This document shows positions 9,090 through 17,652 of a DNA stretch of 64,000 nt, in pieces; position 1 is the first letter of the stretch; every line of letters begins with the position of its first letter. The notes beneath the pieces were generated by a model, which saw nothing but the letters and a program-made list of their open reading frames with translations, did not search any database and had not been told where the DNA came from. The stretch lies in contig NZ_CP011868.1 of the NCBI RefSeq assembly GCF_001294645.1, positions 4,960,001 through 5,024,000 of the forward strand, written 5' to 3'. A program made the position numbers and the translations under genes. Source of the stretch: Pseudonocardia sp. HH130629-09 (GTDB taxonomy: Bacteria; Actinomycetota; Actinomycetes; Mycobacteriales; Pseudonocardiaceae).

Positions 9090-9611
9090 TCAGCCCGCGG
9101 CTGCGTGCCGCCCGGAGGTGCCGTCGGCGATCTCGCGGACGTTGTCGCGGTCACCGCGCTGGCCGCGCTGGGCGAGCACCTGCGCGGAGTCCTTGAGCGA
9201 TTCGATGGTGCGCTCCGGCTTGCGGATCTTGCGGACCCGCAGGTAGCCGAGGAAGCCGAACAGGCCGGCCACGAGCAGCATGAACAGGAACGTGATCCCG
9301 AAGCCAGCGGCACGGTTGAGCCAAATCGAGAGGAACTCGGCGAGGGTGAAGAACAGGTAGAACAGGCTGAACAGCCCGATCACCGCGGCGATCACGAAGA
9401 AGACGCTGCCCTGCACGCCCTTCTTCACCTCGGCCGTGACCTCGGCCTTGGCGAGCTCCACCTCCGACCGGACCAGGGTCGAGAGATGGGTGGTGACGTC
9501 CTTCGCGAGGGCGCCGAGGGACGCGTCGCGCGGCCCCGGCTCGTTCGTGAGCGGGATCGAGGGCAGGACCGGCGGAACCTCCGCGTTGCCCGACTGGCTG
9601 TTGCTGGCCAC
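9090..9611 (-). CDS. Phage-holin-3_6-like actinobacterial membrane protein
   Basis: 173 residues. The start is the GTG at 9611, preceded at good spacing by AGGAGG. A disordered N-terminus leads to a short amphipathic stretch (LSTLVRSEVELAKAEVTAEVKKGVQG) and then two membrane helices (about 70-95 and 105-130) and a charged tail. This is the layout of the widespread phage-holin-superfamily 6 proteins of actinobacteria, for which no function is established. It ends 6 bp before the hydrolase start, so the two are probably co-transcribed. Confidence 0.8.
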   Translation of the reverse strand: MASNSQSGNAEVPPVLPSIPLTNEPGPRDASLGALAKDVTTHLSTLVRSEVELAKAEVTAEVKKGVQGSVFFVIAAVIGLFSLFYLFFTLAEFLSIWLNRAAGFGITFLFMLLVAGLFGFLGYLRVRKIRKPERTIESLKDSAQVLAQRGQRGDRDNVREIADGTSGRHAAAG

Positions 9612-9744
9612 CGTCTTCCCTCCTGCTGGTGCACTCGCCTGCCCGGGGTGCTGGGGATCCCCCGGACGGCCGTCGTTCGGTGAGCCGCCATCGTGCCACG
9701 GGGTCCGCCGGGCTGCTCGGCTGCGCCACGCCGGGGACGGGGCC

Positions 9745-10188
9745 TCACTCGTCCGGGCGGCCGCGCAGCTTCTTGATCTGTCCGCGCCGGTTCTTGGCGT
9801 CGAGCCTGCGGCGCTGCGACCCGCGCGTCGGGCGGGTGGGGCGACGGGTGCGCGGGCCCGCCGCGGTCGCCTCGCCGAGCAGGGTCGCGAGCCGCCCACG
9901 GGCGGCCTCGCGGTTGCGGAGCTGGCTGCGGTGCTCGGACGCGACGACAGTCAGCACGCCGTCGACGAGCCGGTTCGCCAGCCGCGACAGGGCCCGGTCG
10001 CGCAGGTCCTCGGGGACGCTCGGCGAGCCCGCGAGGTCGAAGGACAGCTCCACCCGGGAGTCGGTTGTGTTGACGCCCTGCCCACCGGGCCCCGAGGCGC
10101 GGGAGAACCGCCAGCTCAGCTCGCGGGCGGGCACGACGAAGCCGCGCCGCACCTCGATCGGGTCGTCCACCACCCCAGTGTCGCCCAT
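9745..10188 (-). CDS. arfB: Peptidyl-tRNA hydrolase ArfB (ribosome rescue)
   Basis: 147 residues, single RF-1 domain. ArfB (YaeJ) binds stalled ribosomes lacking a stop codon and hydrolyses the peptidyl-tRNA. The catalytic GGQ is at residues 35-37 inside SGPGGQGVNTTDSRVEL. The C-terminus is a basic tail (RRPTRPTRGSQRRRLDAKNRRGQIKKLRGR), which in this family inserts into the empty mRNA channel. It lacks the codon-recognition domains of RF1/RF2, which sets it apart from release factors. Start ATG at 10188. Confidence 0.92.
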   Translation of the reverse strand: MGDTGVVDDPIEVRRGFVVPARELSWRFSRASGPGGQGVNTTDSRVELSFDLAGSPSVPEDLRDRALSRLANRLVDGVLTVVASEHRSQLRNREAARGRLATLLGEATAAGPRTRRPTRPTRGSQRRRLDAKNRRGQIKKLRGRPDE

Positions 10189-10190
10189 CG

Positions 10191-10226
10191 GTCCCGGGCC
10201 CCGCGGCACGCGCGGGGCCCGGGGAC
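10191..10226 (-). terminator. Hairpin terminator after acs
   Basis: Fifteen-base GC stem with a single bulge (10191-10205 pairing with 10211-10226) directly after the acs stop at 10231 and before the arfB start. Confidence 0.7.
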
Positions 10227-10230
10227 CCGG

Positions 10231-12207
10231 TCAGTCCTCCTTGGACTCGCTCATGCCGGACGAGATCAGGTCCATCACCGACGAGTCGGCGAGGGTCGAG
10301 ACGTCGCCGACGTCCCGGTTCTCGGCGACGTCGCGCAGCAGGCGGCGCATGATCTTGCCGGAGCGGGTCTTCGGCAGCTCCTCCACGACCAGGATCTGGC
10401 GCGGCTTGGCGATCGGGCCGATCTCCTTGGAGACGTGGTCGCGGAGCGCCTTGATGGCCTGCTCGCCCTTCGCCTCGTCCTTCGACGCGCTCCCGCGCAG
10501 GATCACGAACGCGACGATCCCCTGGCCGGTGGTCTCGTCGGAGGCGCCCACGACCGCGGCCTCGGCGACGGTCGGGTGGCTGACCAGCGCCGACTCCACC
10601 TCGGTGGTCGAGATGCGGTGCCCGGAGATGTTCATGACGTCGTCGACGCGGCCGAGCAGCCAGATGGCGCCGTCCTCGTCGTACTTGGCGCCGTCGCCTG
10701 CGAAGTAGTAGCCCTGCTCGGCGAAGCGGGACCAGTAGGTCTCCTTGTAGCGCTCGGTGTCGCCCCAGATGCCGCGCAGCATCGACGGCCACGGCTTGTC
10801 GAGGACGAGGTAGCCGCCCTCGCCGTTGCCGACGGGGGTGCCGGTGTCGTCGACGACGGCGGCCGAGATGCCCGGCAGCGCACGCATGGCCGAGCCCGGC
10901 TTGGTCGCGGTGACGCCCGGCAGCGGGGCGATCATCTGCGAGCCGGTCTCTGTCTGCCACCAGGTGTCGACGATCGGGCAGCGCTCCTTGCCGATCTTCT
11001 CCCGGAACCACATCCAGGCCTCGGGGTTGATCGGCTCGCCGACCGTGCCGAGCACCCTGAGCGAGGACAGGTCGTACTTCGCGGGGATGTCCTCGCCCCA
11101 CTTCATGAACGTGCGGATCAGCGTCGGGGCGGTGTAGTAGATCGAGACCTTGTACTTGTCGACGATCTCCCAGTGCCGGCCCTCGTGCGGGGTGTTCGGC
11201 GTGCCCTCGTAGATCACCTGCGTGGCGCCGTTCGCGAGCGGCCCGTAGACGATGTAGGTGTGCCCGGTGACCCAGCCGATGTCGGCGGTGCACCAGTAGA
11301 CGCTCTCGCCCGGCTTGTGGTCGAACACCACGTCGTGGGTGTACGCGGACTGCGTGAGGTAGCCGCCGGAGGTGTGCAGGATGCCCTTCGGCTTCCCGGT
11401 GGTGCCCGAGGTGTAGAGGATGAACAGCGGGTGCTCGGAGTCGAAGGACTCCGGGGTGTGCTGGTCGGACGCACCGTCGACGACGTCGTGCCACCACACG
11501 TCGCGGCCGTCGGTCCACGGCACGTCGGTCTCGGTCCGCTTGACGACGAGGACCCTCTCGATCGAGGTGCCCGCGACGGCCTCGTCGGTGTTCTCCTTCA
11601 TCGGGGCCGGCTTGCCGCGGCGGTACTGACCGTCGCTGGTGATCAGCACCTTGGCCTCGGCGTCCTCGATGCGCGCCTTGAGCGCGCCCGGGGAGAACCC
11701 GCCGAACACGACGCTGTGCAGCGCGCCCAGGCGGGCGCAGGCCAGCATCGAGAACACGGCCTCGGGGATCATCGGCAGCTGGATGGCGACGCGGTCACCC
11801 TTGCCGACGCCCAGCTCGGTCAGCGCGTTCGCGGTCTTGGAGACCTCGCGCTGCAGGTCGGCGTAGGTGATGGTGCGGGAGTCTCCGGGCTCGCCCTCCC
11901 AGTGGATGGCGACGCGGTCGCCGTTGCCGGCCTCGACGTGCCGGTCGGCGCAGTTGTAGGCGACGTTCAGCTCACCGCCGACGAACCACTTCGCGAACGG
12001 GGGCTGCCAGTCCAGGACGGTGCCCCACTTCTTCGTCCAGTGCAGACGGTCGGCCTGCTCGGCCCAGAACCCCTCGCGGTCGTCATCGGCACGGTCGTAC
12101 CAGTCGGCGGTGGCGTTCGCCTGCGACGCGAACTCCTCCGACGGTGGGAACGACCTGCTCTCGCTGGAGAGCGCGCTGAGCGCGGAACTCTTCTCGGACT
12201 CGGCCAT
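10231..12207 (-). CDS. acs: Acetyl-CoA synthetase (AMP-forming)
   Basis: 658 residues. It activates acetate with ATP and CoA to acetyl-CoA. The ATG at 12207 has a GAGGAGG upstream; the longer frame is non-coding leader. Family marks in order: the N-terminal ACAS segment, YADLQREVSKTANAL, SVVFGGFSPGAL, the adenylation loop YTSGTTGKPKG, WWQTETGSQMIAPLPG, and the C-terminal RSGKIMRRLLR, whose lysine is the known regulatory acetylation site. A single-gene unit: it ends in a strong hairpin and has a 12-bp palindrome 72 bp upstream of the start (separate entry), so an acetate-responsive regulator is plausible. Confidence 0.97.
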   Translation of the reverse strand: MAESEKSSALSALSSESRSFPPSEEFASQANATADWYDRADDDREGFWAEQADRLHWTKKWGTVLDWQPPFAKWFVGGELNVAYNCADRHVEAGNGDRVAIHWEGEPGDSRTITYADLQREVSKTANALTELGVGKGDRVAIQLPMIPEAVFSMLACARLGALHSVVFGGFSPGALKARIEDAEAKVLITSDGQYRRGKPAPMKENTDEAVAGTSIERVLVVKRTETDVPWTDGRDVWWHDVVDGASDQHTPESFDSEHPLFILYTSGTTGKPKGILHTSGGYLTQSAYTHDVVFDHKPGESVYWCTADIGWVTGHTYIVYGPLANGATQVIYEGTPNTPHEGRHWEIVDKYKVSIYYTAPTLIRTFMKWGEDIPAKYDLSSLRVLGTVGEPINPEAWMWFREKIGKERCPIVDTWWQTETGSQMIAPLPGVTATKPGSAMRALPGISAAVVDDTGTPVGNGEGGYLVLDKPWPSMLRGIWGDTERYKETYWSRFAEQGYYFAGDGAKYDEDGAIWLLGRVDDVMNISGHRISTTEVESALVSHPTVAEAAVVGASDETTGQGIVAFVILRGSASKDEAKGEQAIKALRDHVSKEIGPIAKPRQILVVEELPKTRSGKIMRRLLRDVAENRDVGDVSTLADSSVMDLISSGMSESKED

Positions 12208-12278
12208 GTCCTGGTGTCCTCCTCGACGCGGCGGGTCACTTCGGGCCGACGTGGCGGCCTCGGGCGCACTCGGTGTGC

Positions 12279-12290
12279 GCACACGTGTGC
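12279..12290. promoter_or_regulatory. Palindrome upstream of acs, candidate operator
   Basis: Perfect 12-bp palindrome GCACACGTGTGC about 70 bp upstream of the acs start, in the leader region between acs and the divergent Fic-like gene. The regulator is unknown. Confidence 0.45.
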
Positions 12291-12534
12291 GGTCCGACGC
12301 TAGTGAACCGTCCTCGCCCGTGCACCGTCTGTCGGGACAGGTACCGACCGGACGCCAACGCCACACCTGACCGTCCGCGCAGGTGGGGAGCCGTTCCCGG
12401 GTGCGACAGGGTGTCCGCGGGACCCCCGAGGGCGAGCGGGCGGATGTCCGGCGGTCGACGGATCACCACGACCGGGCGCCGAGCGGTCCACACCGCAGGG
12501 GTACTTACCGGGCGGTAGCCCGCCGGTTGGGACG

Positions 12535-13296
12535 ATGACGTCCATGGCCCGCCCCGCAGCAGCCGATCCACTCGCCCCGCTCGCCGCACTCCCCGGCGTC
12601 GCCGAGGCGGTCGCCCGCGCCCGCGACGCGGCCACCGAGGTGCACAACCAGCCGGTCAACCGGCGCGGCTGGCCCGCGACGGCTGCCGAGGCCGCCCTGC
12701 GCGCCGCCCGCTCCTCCGCCGCGATCGACGGGGCCCCGCTGCGGCCGGTCACCGCCGACCACGTCTCCGACCCGGTCCTCGCGGGCGCCGTCCGGATCGC
12801 CGACGAGCGCGCCAAGCTCCTCGACACCTGGCGCCGGGCCCCGCTGCAGGGGCTCGCCCGGCTGCACGTGCTGGCCGCGGGGGACCTCGTGCCCGCCGAC
12901 GAGCACGAGCAGGTGCTGGGCAGGCCGCGCCCGGCGACGTCGGCACGGCTCACTGCACTGGCCGACCTGATCGGCGGGGGCACCTCGGTGCCGGCTCCGG
13001 TGCTGGTCGCCGTCGTGCACGGCGAGCTGCTGACCCTGGCGCCGTTCGGCACCGCCGACGGGGTCGTGGCCCGGGCGGCGGCCCGGCTGACCGCGATGTC
13101 GACCGGGTTGGACCCGCGCGGTCTGTCGGTGCCCGAGGTGGGGTTCCTGCGCCGCACCGCGGAGTACCGGGAGGCCGCGGCGGCGTTCGCCTCCGGGACG
13201 CCCGACGGACTGGCCCGCTGGATTGTCCACACCTGCGCGGAGTGGGAGGCGGGCGGCCGGGAGGGCCTGTCGATCGCCGCCGCGCAGTCCGGCTGA
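12535..13296 (+). CDS. Fic-like protein lacking the catalytic Fic motif
   Basis: 253 residues, related by pattern to actinobacterial Fic-domain proteins. A central segment (VVHGELLTLAPFGTADGVVARAAARL, about residues 160-185) sits where active Fic enzymes have HPFxxGNGR, but the histidine and the GNGR loop are missing. The sequence before it (SSAAIDG) resembles the inhibitory-helix S/TxxxE/DG region of other Fic proteins. I therefore expect no AMPylation activity, or a changed one. Close actinobacterial relatives are often annotated only as oxidoreductase or hypothetical. Start ATG at 12535, with a second ATG at 12544. A hairpin follows the stop. Confidence 0.6.
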   Translation: MTSMARPAAADPLAPLAALPGVAEAVARARDAATEVHNQPVNRRGWPATAAEAALRAARSSAAIDGAPLRPVTADHVSDPVLAGAVRIADERAKLLDTWRRAPLQGLARLHVLAAGDLVPADEHEQVLGRPRPATSARLTALADLIGGGTSVPAPVLVAVVHGELLTLAPFGTADGVVARAAARLTAMSTGLDPRGLSVPEVGFLRRTAEYREAAAAFASGTPDGLARWIVHTCAEWEAGGREGLSIAAAQSG

Positions 13297-13309
13297 GCGC
13301 ATGAAGGGA

Positions 13310-13341
13310 GCCGGGTGGTGCCCCGAAGGGCGCCACCCGGC
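13310..13341 (+). terminator. Hairpin terminator after the Fic-like gene
   Basis: Stem GCCGGGTGG / CCACCCGGC (13310-13318 with 13333-13341), with further pairing inside the loop, 14 bp after the stop. Confidence 0.65.
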
Positions 13342-13787
13342 CCGACGCGGGAACCGGCGTCCTGGCGTGCACTACGTGCCGTGTTGCGCGGCCTCGGCGC
13401 CCGGCGTCCCGGTTCGCAGGCCCACGACGACATGCCTCCCGCGGCGTGCTCGGCGTGGACGTGGCCCGGTCCCCACGTACGGAGCCCGGTCAGGGGAGAC
13501 GCCTCTTCTCCTCCGAGACGCCCCTGGCCCGGCCGGGGTCCGTGGCTCCTTCGTAGACCCGGAAAGTGATGTGAGCAACCCCCTCACCGATGTGCACCGG
13601 TTCAGCAGCACAGGGTGACCGGCGACGACCGCCGGGAGGTGCACGACGACGCACGGACGGCGGTCGCGGTCGGGGCTCTGGGCGCGTGCCTGCGCCGCGG
13701 TTTGCGCAACTGACAGGGTTCGCACGCCCACACCTTCCGCACCGCGGCACCCCGTCCGGGACCGCCTACATCGGCTTGACCGGCCGC
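13342..13787. other. Intergenic stretch, no gene seen
   Basis: About 450 bases without a convincing gene on either strand; the open frames are low-complexity shadows rich in Arg and Pro. It merges into the tandem repeat at 13788. Confidence 0.5.
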
Positions 13788-13881
13788 GTTGTTGGACGGC
13801 GTCGGTGTTGTCGGACGGCGTCGGTGTTGTCGGACGGCGTCGGTGTTGTCGGACGGCGTCGGTGTTGTCGGACGGCGTCGG
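13788..13881. repeat. 19-bp tandem repeat
   Basis: Four perfect head-to-tail copies of GTCGGTGTTGTCGGACGGC (13801-13876), with degenerate partial units on both sides. It lies in a gene-free region. The unit length is not a multiple of three, so it is not a coding repeat. Confidence 0.9.
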
Positions 13882-13996
13882 CCACGCCGGGCCGCTCCGG
13901 TCGAGCCGTCCGCCCGCCGCGCCTGCCTATCCGCCCACACCTGCCCGTCGCCCCGGTCACCAGCCCACCAGGTGCGCCGTGGGGCCGTGCGACGCC

Positions 13997-14056
13997 GTCG
14001 ATCAGTACATGAGCGCTGGTGGCCGCTGTCTGGGCAGCACTCATGTACTGATCGAC
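13997..14056. repeat. Long dyad with perfect 17-bp arms
   Basis: GTCGATCAGTACATGAG (13997-14013) pairs perfectly with 14040-14056 around a 26-nt spacer. A related dyad occurs at 15821-15878, on the other side of the IS256 element. It could be a terminator, a protein-binding site or a small mobile hairpin. Confidence 0.75.
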
Positions 14057-14140
14057 AGAGAGCCGGCGCTGGACGGCGCGGCACGGGGTGACGTCCCCTC
14101 GGATGGTGTAAGTCGCTCGCGAGGGTCTCTGCAGGTCAGA

Positions 14141-15542
14141 TCATGCCGTGATGAGTCCGGGTCCGGCCACTGTTTCGTCGCCGGGCGGTGGTGGTGCGAG
14201 CAGCGCCATGGTGGCTTCGCCGAGGTAGCGGCGGTCACCGGCCTGCCACTCGTCGTGAGCCTCGACCAGGACGGCGCCGGCCAGGCGCAGCAGCGCTTCG
14301 GGGTTGGGGAACACCCCGACGACATCGGTGCGGCGTTTGACCTCCTTGTTCAGCCGTTCCAGCGGGTTGGTCGACCAGATCTTCTTCCAGTGCGCGGCGG
14401 GGAAGTCGGCGAAGGCCAGCAGGTCGGGAGCGGCGTCACGCAGCATCGTCTCGACCTTGGCTGATTGGCGGCCGAGCATCCCTGCGATCACGTTGAGCTG
14501 CTCCCGGACCATCTCCGCCTTCGGCTGGGCGAAGATGGTGCGGATCGCGGCGGCGACCATCTCGGCGTTGCCCTTGGGGACCTGAGCGAGAACGTTGCGC
14601 AGGAAGTGCACGCGGCAACGCTGCCAGGCCGCGCCGAGCAGCACCGCCGAGATCGCCTGCTTGAGCCCGGTGTGGGCATCGGAGATCACCAACTGCACGC
14701 CGCCGAGCCCGCGGGCCTTCAGGCTGCGCAGGAACGCAGTCCAGAACGCCCCGTCCTCGGAGTCACCAACGGCGAAGCCGAGGACCTCGCGCCAGCCATC
14801 GCGCGGACCCCGGTGGCGATCACCACCGCCTGGGACACCACCCGGTGATTCTCCCGAGCCTTGCAGTAGGTGGCGTCGAGGAACACGTAGGGGAAGGGTT
14901 GCTCGGCCAGGGACCGGTCCCGGAACGCTCCGACCTCGGTATCGAGGTCGGAGCAGATGCGGGAGACCTCGGACTTGGAGATTCCGGAGTCGGCACCAAG
15001 GGCCTTGACCAGGTCGTCGACCTTCCTCGTCGAGACGCCGTGCAGGTAGGCCTCCATCACCACCGCGAACAACGCCTGGTCGACCCGACGTCGGCGCTCG
15101 AGCAGCGACGGGAAAAGCTCCCGGTGCCTAGTGAGCCTTTTTCAACCTGACCAGCGAGCTTCTGCGTCAGGAGATCGCGAAGGTTGCAGCGCAACTGCTC
15201 TGACCACAGCTGCACAGGTCACCGGCTCGCCAGCTCGGCGTCTGCACCCACACAACCAGGCCCCTGAGCTGCCGGAACGGCAGGTTGAAAAAGGCTCACT
15301 AGCTTAGGGATCCGCAGCTCCAGATCACCGGCAGTGGTCGACAGGGTGCGGGTGCGGTGCCCGTTGCGCTGGGCGGTCCGGACGTCGGTGCGTTCGTGCA
15401 GCGCGGCGCCGATCGTGTCGGTGAGCTCGGCTTCGATCAACGCCTGATAGATCGTCTCCGCGGCGGTGCGGACACGGTCACCGACATCAGCGACCTTGAG
15501 AGCGTCGAGGACTTCGAGCAGGGCAGACTGGTCCAGGGCCAT
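14141..15542 (-). pseudogene. IS256-family transposase, broken by a MITE and a frameshift
   Basis: Three in-order pieces on the minus strand. 15542 down to 15298 encodes the N-terminus (MALDQSALLEVLDALK... LRIPKL). 15132 down to about 14800 gives the middle (SFFPSLLERRRRVDQALFAVVMEAYLHGVST... DATYCKARENHRVV). About 14760 down to 14141 gives the C-terminus (VISDAHTGLKQAI... STNPLERLNKEVKRRTDVVGVFPN). MITE copy 1 separates the first two pieces; the frame resumes exactly when it and one 3-bp duplication are removed. A separate frameshift near 14800 splits the second from the third piece. DDE residues can be placed in the DATYCK and SDAHTG segments. Confidence 0.88.
15133..15297 (+). mobile_element. 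165-bp MITE, copy 1
   Basis: Full copy with inverted ends GAGCCTTTTTCAACCTG and CAGGTTGAAAAAGGCTC. It is inserted in the IS256 transposase gene. Flanking triplets are AGT on the left and ACT on the right, a one-base mismatch from a 3-bp target duplication. Confidence 0.95.
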
Positions 15543-15664
15543 CGCGTGGCACCTCTCTACGTGTTCCTTGGCGGGTACACGCAGAGACTCACGCGGTGGC
15601 CCCTCCTACGTAGTCAGCCACGCCGGACAGGGCCGCTACTTCCACCACCAACGGGGACGTCACC

Positions 15665-16022
15665 GCGCCGTACCCCCGCACGGTCCAACCGGGCACCGCA
15701 CCTGCGCCCCGCTCCATGCCCGCCCCGCTCCATGCCCGCCCCGCGCCCCCTGTTCCGGCGGCCCCCTGTTCCGGCGCCCTGCCCTGTCGCCCCTTGTCCC
15801 GTGCCGCCCCTCCTCACGGATCGATCAGCACATGAGCGTCGTCCGGGGCGCCGCGACCAGCACTGACGCGCTGATCGACGAGTACCGGGCTCGCGCGGCC
15901 GAGCGCTCCCCGGTCATGCAGTGCGCAGGAATCGGGCGGGGCGAGCCGAGAACACTGGTCGCGCGAGGTGCGGACCACCCGACGTCGGGCAGCGCCGACC
16001 TGTCCCCAGGCCGGCCGTCGTG
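15665..16022. other. Intergenic stretch with a dyad, no gene seen
   Basis: About 360 bases between the IS256 right end and the HAD gene. Apart from the dyad at 15821-15878 and a C-rich tract with repeated GCCCCGC/CCATGCCCG runs near 15710-15740, I see nothing. Confidence 0.5.
15821..15878. repeat. Dyad related to the one at 13997
   Basis: Arms TCGATCAGC (15821-15829) and GCTGATCGA (15870-15878). The left arm continues ACATGAGCG, as in the dyad at 13997-14056, which has ATCAGTACATGAGCG. The two copies flank the IS256 element on opposite sides. Confidence 0.6.
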
Positions 16023-16982
16023 TCAGCGACTGCCGCGGGCGGAACGGGTGACGGCTGCGCCCGCCAGCAACGCCGCGAGCACCCCGCCGACCGCGGCCGC
16101 GCCGAGCATCGCCGGGTCCCGCCACGGCCCCGCCGCACCGACCCCGCCGGCGTCCGGACCCTCCGCCTCGATGGCCGAGCCGGCGGGAGCACCGCCCCGG
16201 GCCCCGGCCGCGAACCGGTCCGACAACCGGTCGCGCATCCGGAACAACCGGTCCCGCCGGGACGCCGCGCGGACGAACGCGAGCACCGGCCACCCCCGCT
16301 CACGGGCGATCGCCCGCAGCTCGCGGTCGGGGTTCACGACGGACGGCTGGCCGACCGCCTCCAGCAGCGGCAGGTCGGTGATCGAGTCGGTGTAGGCGGC
16401 GCAGTGCGCGAGGTCGAACCCCAGCTCCTCGGCGATCTCCCGGGCCGCGACGGCCTTGCCCTCGCCGTAGCAGTAGAACTCGATCTCCCCGGCGTAGCGG
16501 TCGTCCACGACGTGCATCCGCGTCGCCCGGAACCGTTCGATCCCGACCAGCTCGGCGATCGGCTCGACGACCTCGAGCCCCGACGCCGACAGCAGCACGA
16601 TCTCCGCCGCCTGTCGGCGGTGGTGTTCGATCAGCCGGAGCGCCTCCGGGTAGACGAGCGGACCGATGATCTCCTGCAGCGTCTCGGCGACGATCGTGCG
16701 GACCCGCGCCACCTCCCAGCCCTTGCAGATCAGGACCATCCGACGGCGCAGGGTGTCCATCGTGGACGCGTCCGCCCCGGCGAGAACGAGTAGCAGCTGG
16801 GTCCACGCCCCGCGCAGGACGGTCGCGCGGTCGATCAGACCGGCACGGGCGAACGGCCGCGCGAACGCCAGCGCACTCGACCCGGCGATGATCGTGTTGT
16901 CGAGGTCGAGGAACACCGCCTGGGGGGCGGTGGCACCGGCGGTCCGGTCCGGTGCGGCGGGGGCTCTGGAGGTCTCGGGCAC
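16023..16982 (-). CDS. HAD-IB family phosphatase (SerB-like) with a C-terminal membrane helix
   Basis: 319 residues from the GTG at 16982; the frame is open to 17216, and the start is uncertain. Haloacid-dehalogenase motifs: I, VFLDLDNTIIAGSSA (nucleophile Asp and acid Asp); II, IVLLSASGLEVVEP; III/IV, YGEGKAVAAREIAEELG and AAYTDSITDLPLLEAVG. This is the SerB/IB type seen in phosphoserine phosphatase and in the HAD domains of actinobacterial phospholipid enzymes. The C-terminus is a Gly/Ala-rich linker plus one hydrophobic helix (AMLGAAAVGGVLAALLAG), which suggests membrane anchoring. It is divergent from ssd. In many actinobacteria a HAD-IB gene lies next to ssd-tadA, as here. Confidence 0.85.
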   Translation of the reverse strand: MPETSRAPAAPDRTAGATAPQAVFLDLDNTIIAGSSALAFARPFARAGLIDRATVLRGAWTQLLLVLAGADASTMDTLRRRMVLICKGWEVARVRTIVAETLQEIIGPLVYPEALRLIEHHRRQAAEIVLLSASGLEVVEPIAELVGIERFRATRMHVVDDRYAGEIEFYCYGEGKAVAAREIAEELGFDLAHCAAYTDSITDLPLLEAVGQPSVVNPDRELRAIARERGWPVLAFVRAASRRDRLFRMRDRLSDRFAAGARGGAPAGSAIEAEGPDAGGVGAAGPWRDPAMLGAAAVGGVLAALLAGAAVTRSARGSR

Positions 16983-17652
16983 AACGTCCAGCGTGCCCGA
17001 AACGCGGAGCGCACGTCCCCGGCCCTCCGCTCCGTCCACATCCTCGACCGTCGACCCCACGGTGTGCCCCACCGTCCCTGCACCGCTCCGCCCGGCTGCG
17101 AGCAGACCGATGCGCAGCAGCGGAGAGTGACCGGCCGCATGCGGCCGGTCGCCCGGACGCGCCCACCGGTCAGTGGCGCACTTCACGCCGTCGGGAGCCG
17201 GGAGTGACGTCGTCACCAGTACCGGTCGGCGCAGGCCACGGCCGGAGTATGGGCGCGACCGGCATGTTCCGGCTACAGTTGACCGAGCTCGGACCTGGTC
17301 CGAGCGGGTTCAGCTCGACCCCCCGGGGCTGAACCGCCCGACGGCCCCCGCCAATCCCCCTGGCGGGGGTCGTCCTACGTCCGGGCCGGGACGGACACGG
17401 TCGTGTCCCACGCCTCCGCCTCCGCGCCCTTCCTCGTGGCTCCGGCGCCGCTCCTGCGTCCCACGCCCGCGAGGGCCCGCCCCTGTGCTCCATCCTCCCG
17501 CGCGGGGCCGACGGAACCGGGGAGTTGTCCACAGGCCGAGCCGTTTCCACGAAGTTGTCCACAGGCTCGCGATCGAGGCCGGCGGAGCCCTCCCGAGGCC
17601 GCACGCTCGATACCGGGGCTCGCACCGGCGGGCCGGTGTGGAGGACGACGCG
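16983..17652. promoter_or_regulatory. Divergent intergenic region with hairpins and two DnaA-box-like sites
   Basis: About 670 bases between the HAD gene and ssd with no convincing gene. It holds two adjacent hairpins (GCTCGGAC/GTCCGAGC at 17287-17305; GGTTCAGC/GCTGAACC at 17307-17335) and two TTGTCCACA boxes (separate entry). Confidence 0.6.
17525..17563 (+). promoter_or_regulatory. Pair of DnaA-box-like sequences upstream of ssd-tad
   Basis: TTGTCCACA occurs at 17525-17533 and 17555-17563, same orientation, 30 bp apart (about three helical turns), each followed by GG. This nonamer is the actinomycete form of the DnaA box. It lies about 90 bp before the ssd start. Confidence 0.6.

Larger units (their letters stand above)
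14087..15664 (-). mobile_element. IS256-family insertion sequence, interrupted by a MITE
   Basis: Bounded by inverted ends that begin with a perfect 12-bp GGTGACGTCCCC (14087-14098; reverse complement at 15653-15664) followed by a weaker match (GGATGGTGTAAGT on the left, GGTGGTGGAAGT on the right). Without the MITE and its 3-bp duplication it would be 1410 bp, the normal size for this family. I see no obvious 8-bp target duplication. It does not encode a functional transposase now. Confidence 0.8.

Noticed and set aside
8100..12303. Long plus-strand open frames opposite purD, hydrolase and acs
   Set aside because: The minus-strand genes have unambiguous motifs; the plus-strand products are low-complexity.
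13788..13881. CRISPR-like repeat array
   Set aside because: Repeats are head-to-tail without spacers, and no cas genes are nearby.
15133..15297. Short open frames inside the MITE (MQLWSEQLRCN..., LFQPDQRASASG...)
   Set aside because: They recur at every copy only because the DNA is the same, and lack a start signal or any family; they are not treated as genes.
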